DNA from: Shewanella piezotolerans WP3
GTDB taxonomy: Bacteria > Pseudomonadota > Gammaproteobacteria > Enterobacterales > Shewanellaceae
NCBI RefSeq assembly: GCF_000014885.1
Contig: NC_011566.1
Location: 930,001-994,000, forward strand
Reading direction: 5' to 3'
DNA: 64,000 nucleotides
Positions 44,791 to 52,847 of this stretch are shown here, piece after piece. Made by a program: the position numbers and the translations under genes. The notes beneath the pieces are model-generated. The model made no database searches, was not told where the DNA came from, and worked only from the letters and a program-made list of their open reading frames with translations. The number at the start of each line of letters is the position of its first letter. Within the stretch, counting starts at the first letter, position 1.

Positions 44791-46248
44791 ATGCACCAAG
44801 TGAATGATTCAGGATTAGTGAAGCTGAGCTCTTACATTGACGGTCAATGGAGTGAAGGGCTGGAGCGTTTCGATGTGATTAACCCTGCCAATGATCAAGT
44901 TGTTGCGCAGGTAGCTAATGCGGGCACGGCTGAAACAGAAGCTGCAATTGTTGCCGCTAAGCGTGCTTTACCTGCTTGGTCAAAGCGCTCGGCTAACGAG
45001 CGGGCGGCAATTATGCGCCGTTGGTTTGAGCTAATGATGGCAAGCCAAGATGACCTAGGGCGTATTTTAACGCTGGAGCAAGGTAAGCCTATAGCTGAAG
45101 CAAAAGGCGAAATAGCCTATGGCGCAGCCTTTATTGACTGGTTTGCAGAAGAAGGCAAGCGAGTATACGGAGATACGATTCCCGCGCCAGCCAGTGATAA
45201 GCGTATTGTAGTGATTAAGCAACCTGTTGGCGTGGTCGCATCGATCACCCCTTGGAACTTTCCCAATGCCATGATTGCTCGTAAAGCAGCTGCGGCGTTA
45301 GCTGCGGGTTGCACCTTTGTGGTTCGTCCATCACCGTTAACACCACTTTCAGCTTTAGCGATGGCAGAGCTTGCAGAGCGAGCAGGTGTCCCTGCTGGAG
45401 TGTTAAATGTGGTGGTTGGTGAAGATGCGGTTGGCATGGGCAAAGTACTAACCGAGCATCCAGATGTGGCAAAATTTACTTTCACCGGCTCTACTGCTGT
45501 GGGCAAAATACTAATGACCCAAACCGCTAGCAGTGTGAAAAAAATATCGATGGAACTTGGTGGCAATGCACCTTTTATCGTGTTTGATGACGCCGATATT
45601 GATGCTGCGGTGCAAGGCGCAGTTATCTCAAAGTATCGAAATGCTGGTCAAACTTGTGTTTGTACAAACCGTATTTTAGTGCAGCAGGGGATCGCTCAAG
45701 AGTTTACTGATAAGTTTGCTGCTGCAGTTGCCGAATTACAGGTCGGTGATGGTTTTGCTGATGGGGTTAATGTAGGCCCGATGATCAGTGCGCAGGCAGT
45801 TGCTGGAGTCGATAAATTGGTGCAAGACACACTTGCGGCTGGGGCTAGTTTGCTTAGTGGCGGTAAGGTCAGTAGCGCTGGTAGTCACTTTTATGAGCCT
45901 ACCATAGTGACAGGTGTGACGAATGATATGCCACTGGCCAGGAATGAGATTTTTGGACCGGTAGCCCCGATCATCAGTTTCGAAACTGAGGAGCAAGCTC
46001 TGACACTGGCGAATGACACTGAGTATGGCTTAGCGGCGTACTTTTATTCTCGTGATATTGGCCGAGTTTGGCGTGTCGGTGAAGGGCTAGAGTACGGCAT
46101 GGTTGGCGTTAACGAAGGTATTATTTCAAATGCAGCAGCACCATTTGGCGGAGTGAAGCAATCGGGCAATGGTCGTGAAGGCTCTAAGTATGGTCTAGAT
46201 GATTATATGGAAATAAAGTATCTGTGTATGGGTGGCCTAGAAAGTTAA
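44791..46248 (+). CDS. gabD: NAD(P)+-dependent succinate-semialdehyde dehydrogenase
   Basis: 485 residues, ALDH superfamily. TPWNFPNAMIARKAAAALAAG (cofactor site), FTGSTAVGK, ELGGN with the general-base glutamate, and GQTCVCTNRI with the catalytic cysteine are intact. Length matches E. coli GabD (about 482). Followed after 30 bp by gabT, so together they convert GABA to succinate via succinate semialdehyde. Confidence 0.85.
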   Translation: MHQVNDSGLVKLSSYIDGQWSEGLERFDVINPANDQVVAQVANAGTAETEAAIVAAKRALPAWSKRSANERAAIMRRWFELMMASQDDLGRILTLEQGKPIAEAKGEIAYGAAFIDWFAEEGKRVYGDTIPAPASDKRIVVIKQPVGVVASITPWNFPNAMIARKAAAALAAGCTFVVRPSPLTPLSALAMAELAERAGVPAGVLNVVVGEDAVGMGKVLTEHPDVAKFTFTGSTAVGKILMTQTASSVKKISMELGGNAPFIVFDDADIDAAVQGAVISKYRNAGQTCVCTNRILVQQGIAQEFTDKFAAAVAELQVGDGFADGVNVGPMISAQAVAGVDKLVQDTLAAGASLLSGGKVSSAGSHFYEPTIVTGVTNDMPLARNEIFGPVAPIISFETEEQALTLANDTEYGLAAYFYSRDIGRVWRVGEGLEYGMVGVNEGIISNAAAPFGGVKQSGNGREGSKYGLDDYMEIKYLCMGGLES

Positions 46249-46278
46249 TCACTTGTCAGTATCAATAGGATTAAAGTA

Positions 46279-47559
46279 ATGACAAACATCAGCTTGCAAG
46301 AGAGAAAAGTTAAGGTGATCGCTCGCGGTCAAGGCAATGTGTATCCGGTATATGTTGATAGAGCCGATAACGCTGAACTATGGGATGTTGATGGCAATCG
46401 TTATATCGATTTTGGCACGGGGATCGCCGTATGTAATACCGGTCATAGCCACCCAAAAGTGGTGGCTGCAGTTAAAGAGCAACTCGATAAGTTTAGTCAC
46501 AGCTGCGTGATGGTGAATCCTTATGAATCAGCGGTTGAGCTGGCAGAAAAATTGACCGAACTGGCCCCTGGCGATAGTGACAAAAAAGCTATTTTCGTTA
46601 CTACGGGCGCTGAGGCTGTAGAGAACTGCGTCAAGATAGCGCGGGCTCATACTGGGCGCCGTGGAGTGATTGCATTTAATGGCGGTTTTCATGGCCGAAC
46701 CAATCTGACCATGGCTTTGACGGGAAAAATTAGCCCTTATAAGCACTTATTTGGGCCTTTTCCTGGTGACATATATCACGCCCCCTTTCCAACTGAGCTA
46801 CACCATGTATCAGTGAAAGCATCGCTGAAAGCACTCGAGAACTTGTTTAAAGTCGATATCGCACCCACAGATGTTGCGGCCATTATTGTTGAACCTGTGC
46901 AAGGGGAAGGCGGCTTTTATGCTGCACCTGCAGAGTTGTTACAAGCGCTACGAGCATTGTGCGATACACACGGTATTGTGCTTATTGCTGATGAGATCCA
47001 GACAGGCTTTGGCCGCACTGGCAAGATGTTTAGCTTTGAGCATGCAGAGGTTGAGCCAGATCTCATCACCATGGCTAAGGGAATTGCGGGTGGTTTTCCA
47101 ATAGCGGCAGTAGTAGGTAAAAGTGACATCATGGATGCGCCGCTCCCCGGTGGGCTTGGTGGTACTTATGGTGGCTCGCCAGTAGGCTGCGTAGCAGCCC
47201 TTGCGGTACTTGAAGTGATTGAGGAGCAGGGGCTAGTCAAACGTGCAGATCAGATTGGTCAAATCTTTAATGAGCAGCTTTCATTGCTGCAATCTCGCTA
47301 TCCTAAGGTGATTGCAGAAGTTAGAAATCAAGGCGCGATGATCGCTATTGAACTAGTTTGCGATGGCGATAATGAACAGCCAAATACTAAACTGACACAA
47401 GCGATAATAGCTAAAGCGGCTGAACATGGACTGATACTGCTAGCGTGTGGCTTTTATGGCAATGTTATTCGGTTCTTGCCTGCTCTAACTATTGCGGATG
47501 AGTTAATTTATGAGGGCTTAGACAAATTTACTCAGTTGTTTGCTGAACTGACTGACTGA
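46279..47559 (+). CDS. gabT: 4-aminobutyrate aminotransferase
   Basis: 426-residue class III PLP aminotransferase. FVTTGAEAVENCVKIARA (PLP phosphate), GGFHGRTNLTMALTGK, the Asp of LIADEIQTGFGRTGKMF, and MAKGIAGGFPIAAV with the PLP lysine. Length and motifs fit GabT. Second gene of the gabDT operon; terminator follows. Confidence 0.85.
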   Translation: MTNISLQERKVKVIARGQGNVYPVYVDRADNAELWDVDGNRYIDFGTGIAVCNTGHSHPKVVAAVKEQLDKFSHSCVMVNPYESAVELAEKLTELAPGDSDKKAIFVTTGAEAVENCVKIARAHTGRRGVIAFNGGFHGRTNLTMALTGKISPYKHLFGPFPGDIYHAPFPTELHHVSVKASLKALENLFKVDIAPTDVAAIIVEPVQGEGGFYAAPAELLQALRALCDTHGIVLIADEIQTGFGRTGKMFSFEHAEVEPDLITMAKGIAGGFPIAAVVGKSDIMDAPLPGGLGGTYGGSPVGCVAALAVLEVIEEQGLVKRADQIGQIFNEQLSLLQSRYPKVIAEVRNQGAMIAIELVCDGDNEQPNTKLTQAIIAKAAEHGLILLACGFYGNVIRFLPALTIADELIYEGLDKFTQLFAELTD

Positions 47560-47579
47560 AGCGAGTAAACAAAATGATA

Positions 47580-47614
47580 GGGCTTGATAGACGTTGACTA
47601 TCAAGCCCTTTTTT
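47580..47614 (+). terminator. Terminator of gabDT
   Basis: GGGCTTGATAG/CTATCAAGCCC stem followed by six T. Confidence 0.85.
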
Positions 47615-47701
47615 GTGGCTACAAAATGGGGAAATTGAATAATCTTGCCTATGCTTATTTGATAGGAACGCGAGTCAAATAAAATCATAAAGGAAATGAT
47701 C

Positions 47702-49246
47702 ATGGCAAACCCAATTGTGGCAGCAATAATCCCTAAAAATGTCAGTCTTAATAAAGGGGAGGAGTATTACTTTTGCACTTGTGGCCGCTCTAAGAGCCAG
47801 CCTTTTTGCGATGGCTCCCATGCTGGCACAGAGTTTACCCCAAAAGCGTTTACCGCTGAGCAAACAGGGGATGCGTATTTGTGCCAGTGTAAGCATACCG
47901 CTAACCCTCCCTATTGTGATGGCAGTCATAAACAGTTTGATAAACAACAAATTGGTAAAGAGGGGCCAGGTGTACAGATCCAAGCTGCAACAATGCCAAT
48001 TGCAACGGCGACCAAAGAGGAACCTACGGTTGAATTTATTCATCAGTTAGCACGAGATGGCCTATCGAAAGTCGGACACCATGGACCGATGACCTCTATG
48101 GGAGTGCCGCGCTACCAGCTACCAGAATGGGATCAACTACAGATAATGACAGCGCAGATGGCATGTAAACCCTTGCAAGAGAATGTTGTAGTCAGCACTG
48201 AGTTAGTGATTGGTCCGAAGGCTAAAAAGCCTCTACGACTTAACATTCCGTTATTTGTCTCAGATATGAGTTTTGGGGCACTTTCTGAAGAGGCTAAGAT
48301 AGCTTTGGCGAAAGGAGCAGAGCTGGCAGGCACTGGTATTTGTTCTGGGGAAGGTGGCATGTTGCCAGAGGAGCAAGCTGCTAATAGCCGTTATTTTTAT
48401 GAACTGGCTAGCGCCGAATTTGGTTTTGATGAAGCGAAGCTTAAGAATGTACAAGCCTTCCACTTTAAAGGTGGTCAAGGGGCTAAAACAGGCACGGGAG
48501 GGCACCTTCCCGGCAATAAAAATGTCGGCAAAATAGCCGAAGTGAGAGGCATAGAGGCCGGTACTGCAGCAGTTTCACCACCGACTTTTAAGGATCTGGT
48601 AAGTGTTACTGATTTCAAATTGTTTGCTGATCGTGTACGCCAAATCACAGGTGGGATCCCTATCGGTTTTAAACTGAGTGCTAACCATATCGAAGCAGAC
48701 ATTCAGTTTGCACTTGATGCCAGTGCTGACTACATTATTTTGGATGGTCGCGGAGGAGGCACCGGTGCTGCACCTGAGATGTTTCGTGATCATATTAGTG
48801 TGCCAACAATCCCCGCACTGGCGCGGGCCCGAAAGTATCTCGATCAGCAGGGGGCTAGTGGCCGAGTGACCTTGATTATTACTGGCGGATTAAGAGTTCC
48901 AATCGATTTTGTAAAAGCGCTCGCTCTTGGCGCTGATGGGGTTGCGGTATCAAACAGTGCTATGCAATCGATTGGCTGCGTGGCGGCGCGTATGTGTAAT
49001 ACTAACAATTGCCCCGCTGGGATTGCCACCCAGAGAAAAGATCTCCGTCAGCGATTAAACATAGAGAAATCTGCCACTCAACTGCAAAACTTTTTCCAAG
49101 CTTCGACTGAGTTAATGTCTGTGATGGCTAGAGCTTGTGGCCATGACTCATTAGCTAAGTTTAATCAGCATGATTTGGCTACTTGGCATAAGGAAATGGC
49201 TGAACTTTCGGGGGTTAAATACTCAGGGGTCAGCGAGTTAAAGTAG
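47702..49246 (+). CDS. Two CDGSH iron-sulfur domains fused to an FMN glutamate-synthase-like domain
   Basis: 514 residues. Two N-terminal CDGSH zinc-finger-type [2Fe-2S] motifs: FCTCGRSKSQPFCDGSH (about 25-41) and LCQCKHTANPPYCDGSH (about 60-76). From about residue 120 a GltB-type FMN TIM barrel follows, with FVSDMSFGALSEEAK, GTGICSGEGGMLPEEQ, KGGQGAKTGTGGHLPG, IILDGRGGGTGAAP, and CNTNNCPAGIATQ with cysteines for a 3Fe-4S-type cluster. It lacks the glutaminase domain. The reaction is unknown, possibly an oxidoreductase on an amino acid. Start 47702 is 7 bp after AAAGGA. Confidence 0.8.
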   Translation: MANPIVAAIIPKNVSLNKGEEYYFCTCGRSKSQPFCDGSHAGTEFTPKAFTAEQTGDAYLCQCKHTANPPYCDGSHKQFDKQQIGKEGPGVQIQAATMPIATATKEEPTVEFIHQLARDGLSKVGHHGPMTSMGVPRYQLPEWDQLQIMTAQMACKPLQENVVVSTELVIGPKAKKPLRLNIPLFVSDMSFGALSEEAKIALAKGAELAGTGICSGEGGMLPEEQAANSRYFYELASAEFGFDEAKLKNVQAFHFKGGQGAKTGTGGHLPGNKNVGKIAEVRGIEAGTAAVSPPTFKDLVSVTDFKLFADRVRQITGGIPIGFKLSANHIEADIQFALDASADYIILDGRGGGTGAAPEMFRDHISVPTIPALARARKYLDQQGASGRVTLIITGGLRVPIDFVKALALGADGVAVSNSAMQSIGCVAARMCNTNNCPAGIATQRKDLRQRLNIEKSATQLQNFFQASTELMSVMARACGHDSLAKFNQHDLATWHKEMAELSGVKYSGVSELK

Positions 49247-49401
49247 GGTTTTAATGCCAGTATTGCTAACTAGCTTTGAGTGGCGATTGTTTCCATTTCA
49301 ATTGCTGGTTAGCGATAAAGAGATATTCATCACCAATATGGTCAATTGATATTGTGATCTGTATCATACGCGCCAGATAATTTCATATTAAGACTGACAA
49401 G

Positions 49402-50730
49402 ATGAGCCAAATCAATAAACCTGCGACCAATGCACTGCTAAAACAAGCCCATAACAACATGCCTTTAGGCGTTGCTGATAGCTACCGCTATTGGGGTGAA
49501 GACAATACTGTATTTGTGAAAAGTAGCTTGGGTTGCACCATTACAGATGCTGACGATCAACAGTTTATTGATTTTCGTCTCGCTTATGGTCCAATCATTT
49601 TGGGTTACCGCGATAGCCGTGTAGATCAAGAGGTGGTTGCGGCGATAACCGAGCGCGGCACCATTTCAGGTTTCTCAACCGATTTAGACTCGCAAGTGGT
49701 TGAACTGATAAAGCTGATGTGCCCAAATATAGAGAAGATGCGTTTTGCAAATTCTGGCACTGAAGCTGTTATTGGCGCCGTGCGCACAGCCCGTGGTTTT
49801 AGTGGCCGCAACAAAATTGTTGTCGTAGAAGGTGGTTTTCATGGCCTATACGACGAGATGATGTGGAAATCAGATGTTGATAACTGGGATAACACCACTG
49901 AAGCTGCACCTAAGATAGCCTCTTTTGGTGGCGGAATTCCTGAGGCGAGCCGTGAGCATTTAGAGACGGTACCGCTAAATGACTTTGCTGCTATTGATGA
50001 AGTATTTGCCCGCGTGGGTGAAGACATTGCAGCTATCGTCATTGAACCAATTTTGGGTAACTGTGGCAGTATCGCCTCTAGCCAAGAGTACATGCAGAAG
50101 TTACGTGATATCTGTGATGCTAACGGCAGCTTGTTGATTATGGATGAGGTTAAAACAGGTTTTCGCGTCGCAAAAGGCGGCGCTCAAGCACTTTATGGGA
50201 TCCATGCAGATTTGACCACCTATGCTAAAGCAATGGGCAATGGTTACCCAGTTGCCGCTTTTGGCGGTCGAGCCGATGTGATGGACGTGATTAGCTTTAA
50301 CAAAAAGGGGGTCACCCACGGTGGTACTTATACCGCGAATATGATTGCTCTTAGTGCAGCCAAAGCGACACTGACTATTTTGAATGAGAGTGATGCGTAT
50401 GACAGTATCAATAAAGCCGGCGCAGATATTCAGCAAGTATTGTCACGGGTATTTAGTAAGCACGGTATCGAGCATAAGTTTGCTGGCCCTGATGCGATGT
50501 TTGGTATCCATTTTGGCAGCCAAGTACCGCAAAACTACCGTGATTGGAAGCAAACGGATAGTGAGCTATACACTGAGTTTGCGATGAACCTGATACAGAG
50601 CGGTATTATGCTAGAACCTGACTCACGTGAGCCTTGGTTTATTTGTGAGGCCCATAAAGATATCGACTTGGCCAAGCTAGAGCAGATTGCTGATGCTGCC
50701 ATGGAAAAGGCGATTGCCGAGCGCAGTTAA
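49402..50730 (+). CDS. Class III aminotransferase, glutamate-1-semialdehyde aminotransferase-like
   Basis: 442 residues. FANSGTEAVIGAVRTARGFSGRNKIVVVEGGFHG, LLIMDEVKTGFRVAKGG and TTYAKAMGNGYPVAAFGG (PLP lysine) place it in the HemL-like branch. It is not the housekeeping HemL, since the N-terminus and middle differ from what I expect, and relatives use diverse amino acids or GSA-like substrates. It follows the CDGSH-FMN gene by about 155 bp on the same strand and may be part of the same nitrogen pathway. Confidence 0.75.
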   Translation: MSQINKPATNALLKQAHNNMPLGVADSYRYWGEDNTVFVKSSLGCTITDADDQQFIDFRLAYGPIILGYRDSRVDQEVVAAITERGTISGFSTDLDSQVVELIKLMCPNIEKMRFANSGTEAVIGAVRTARGFSGRNKIVVVEGGFHGLYDEMMWKSDVDNWDNTTEAAPKIASFGGGIPEASREHLETVPLNDFAAIDEVFARVGEDIAAIVIEPILGNCGSIASSQEYMQKLRDICDANGSLLIMDEVKTGFRVAKGGAQALYGIHADLTTYAKAMGNGYPVAAFGGRADVMDVISFNKKGVTHGGTYTANMIALSAAKATLTILNESDAYDSINKAGADIQQVLSRVFSKHGIEHKFAGPDAMFGIHFGSQVPQNYRDWKQTDSELYTEFAMNLIQSGIMLEPDSREPWFICEAHKDIDLAKLEQIADAAMEKAIAERS

Positions 50731-50767
50731 GTTTTAGCATTGTTAACTTGCAGTTGGTATTAGGGAT

Positions 50768-50799
50768 AAAAAAAGAGGTTAACCATAGGGTTAACCTCT
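50768..50799 (-). terminator. Terminator of the Old Yellow Enzyme gene
   Basis: AGAGGTTAAC/GTTAACCTCT stem with seven T on the minus strand side. Confidence 0.8.
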
Positions 50800-50853
50800 T
50801 CTGTCTCAAAAGTAGCTAATAAGACACAGGTTGATGATCTTTACGTAAAACTT

Positions 50854-51906
50854 TTATACCAAGCTGGTTAGCATCTCATCTGAATATGACACTAGTTCGT
50901 TGCCTTGCCTTACTTTGGCAACATAATCTGGGTTAGCAATAAAGGGTCTACCAATGGCAAGCAGATCGAATTGGTTGTTACTAATTGCCGCACTGCCCGT
51001 TTCGGCACTATAACTGCCAACTCCCACCAAGGTTTTGCTGTAAACACTGCGCACATAACTTGAAGCGCTGCCGCCTAGATAGTCAAACTGCATCGCATCG
51101 TCAAAAATACCGATATGTAAGAAAGCTAAGTCACGCTGCTCTAGCTCTGCTAAAAAGTAGTCAAAAACGGCGCGATCTCTATCGTCGCTCGCCATATTAA
51201 AATAAGCCCCAGGGGACACTCTAAGAGCGGTTCTGTCGTTGCCGATGCGGGCGCAAATTGCATCGACCACGGCCAATGGGAAGCGCGCCATATTTTCAGG
51301 GCTTTGACCATATTCATCGCTGCGATGGTTACTACCGTGATGTAAAAACTGATCGATGAGGTAACCGTTTGCACCGTGGATCTCAACGCCATCAAAACCT
51401 GCATCAATTGCATTGGCCGCCGCTTGCCCATAATCAGCGATTAATTGCGTTATTTCATCATGGCTAACAGCTTTCGGAACTTGATAACTGAGCTCACGCA
51501 TTCTAGGCACACTGCCTTCAACGGCAATAGCCGATGGAGCCAATACGTCACTGGTGCCTGACTTTTCGAAAAAGTACGGGTGAGCGACTCGACCTGTATG
51601 CCAAAGTTGGGCGAATATTTTGCCACCTGCTTGGTGAACGGCATCGGTAACTGTGCGCCAGCCATCGATTTGTGCCGCGGTAAATAAGCCGGGAGTATTG
51701 GGGTAGCCTTGTCCATCGGGGCGAATAATTACCGCTTCAGAGATGATAAGTCCAGCTTCTGCACGGCGGGCGTAGTAATCAGCCATTGCCTGAGTCGGCA
51801 CTAATTCATCGTCTGCCATGCAACGAGTCAAAGGGGCCATAAGAATGCGATTGTCTAAGGTAATGGTCTCGTTGAGTGCAAATGGTTGAAATAGATTGTC
51901 AGTCAT
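50854..51906 (-). CDS. Old Yellow Enzyme-family alkene reductase (NemA-like)
   Basis: 350 residues, FMN-dependent TIM barrel. MAPLTRCMAD, FAQLWHTGRVAHPYF, GVEIHGANGYLIDQFLHHGSNHR (substrate His-Asn pair H-G-A-N) and GRPFIANPDYVAK are OYE signatures. It reduces activated C=C bonds with NAD(P)H. Start at 51906 with CGGAGATCACC before it. Divergent from a TetR regulator with three operators between, like the nemR/nemA arrangement. Confidence 0.85.
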   Translation of the reverse strand: MTDNLFQPFALNETITLDNRILMAPLTRCMADDELVPTQAMADYYARRAEAGLIISEAVIIRPDGQGYPNTPGLFTAAQIDGWRTVTDAVHQAGGKIFAQLWHTGRVAHPYFFEKSGTSDVLAPSAIAVEGSVPRMRELSYQVPKAVSHDEITQLIADYGQAAANAIDAGFDGVEIHGANGYLIDQFLHHGSNHRSDEYGQSPENMARFPLAVVDAICARIGNDRTALRVSPGAYFNMASDDRDRAVFDYFLAELEQRDLAFLHIGIFDDAMQFDYLGGSASSYVRSVYSKTLVGVGSYSAETGSAAISNNQFDLLAIGRPFIANPDYVAKVRQGNELVSYSDEMLTSLV

Positions 51907-51920
51907 GGTGATCTCCGTTT

Positions 51921-51990
51921 CTTGAATGAACATTCAAGATATTCTTATTTGAATAATCATTCAAGTATTATTTTGAACAAACATTCAAAA
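51921..51990. promoter_or_regulatory. Three operator palindromes in the OYE/TetR divergent gap
   Basis: TTGAATGAACATTCAA (51922-51937), TTGAATAATCATTCAA (51949-51964) and TTGAACAAACATTCAA (51973-51988) are three near-identical palindromes. Binding by the adjacent TetR protein would repress both genes. Confidence 0.75.
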
Positions 51991-52047
51991 TTAAGTACAC
52001 TGAGGTTATCGCGTTTAGACAAGTTAACCTTTGGAGCCTCAGACCGC

Positions 52048-52629
52048 ATGCGCAATGCCGAATTTGATAGAGAAAAAGTATTGAGATCTGCGATGACCGC
52101 TTTTATGGATAAAGGTTATGGCAAGACCAGTATGCAAGATTTGACCAAAGCCACGGGGTTGCACCCAGGCTCTATCTACTGTGCATTTGATAATAAACGT
52201 GGTTTGTTGATTGCAGCATTAGAGCAATATAAAACTGATAGAAGTGCCGAATTCCAGCAATTTTTCTCAGGGAACCACACTGTACTTGTTGAGCTAAAAG
52301 CGTATCTGGACAACATAGTGCAGGAGTGCATTAGCTGTGAAGCTGCAAAAGCCTGCTTATTGACTAAAGCGCTCAATGAGATGGCGCAGCAAGATGAAGA
52401 TGTGCAAAAAATCATTACTGAGAATTTAGCGAATTGGCAGCAGGGGATTGCAGACGTGATTGCTAAGGCTCAGGCTAATGGGGAGCTCAGTCACGAACGT
52501 GATAGCCAGCATCTGGCGCGCTTCTTAGTCATGGGGATTTATGGCTTACGAACCTTTGCCCATACTCATCCGGAGGCTGAGACGCTACAACAGCTTGCGG
52601 AGCAACTTTTCGCTGACGTTACAGCTTAG
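52048..52629 (+). CDS. TetR-family repressor of the Old Yellow Enzyme gene
   Basis: 193 residues. Helix-turn-helix (VLRSAMTAFMDKGYGKTSMQDLTKATGLHPGSIYCAFDNKRGLL) and an all-helical ligand domain with cysteines (CISCEAAKACLLTK) that might sense electrophiles, as NemR does. Start at 52048 because the longer frame begins inside the operator region. Confidence 0.8.
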   Translation: MRNAEFDREKVLRSAMTAFMDKGYGKTSMQDLTKATGLHPGSIYCAFDNKRGLLIAALEQYKTDRSAEFQQFFSGNHTVLVELKAYLDNIVQECISCEAAKACLLTKALNEMAQQDEDVQKIITENLANWQQGIADVIAKAQANGELSHERDSQHLARFLVMGIYGLRTFAHTHPEAETLQQLAEQLFADVTA

Positions 52630-52847
52630 CCTTCAATAAAGTTGGTGTACTTATGCCGACTGCTACGCTTATAAAAGATTTCCATTATTGCGCTAAATGG
52701 TGTTTGAGCTACCGCTAGCTGTTTGTTGATGGATTGTAATTTTAACTGGGATCATCTACCCTGTTTGTTCATTTTAAGGGCATTGCATAATGGTTTAAGG
52801 AGTATAACGCGAGCGATTATACTCAGTGCAGTAGCTACAGGAGAAGC

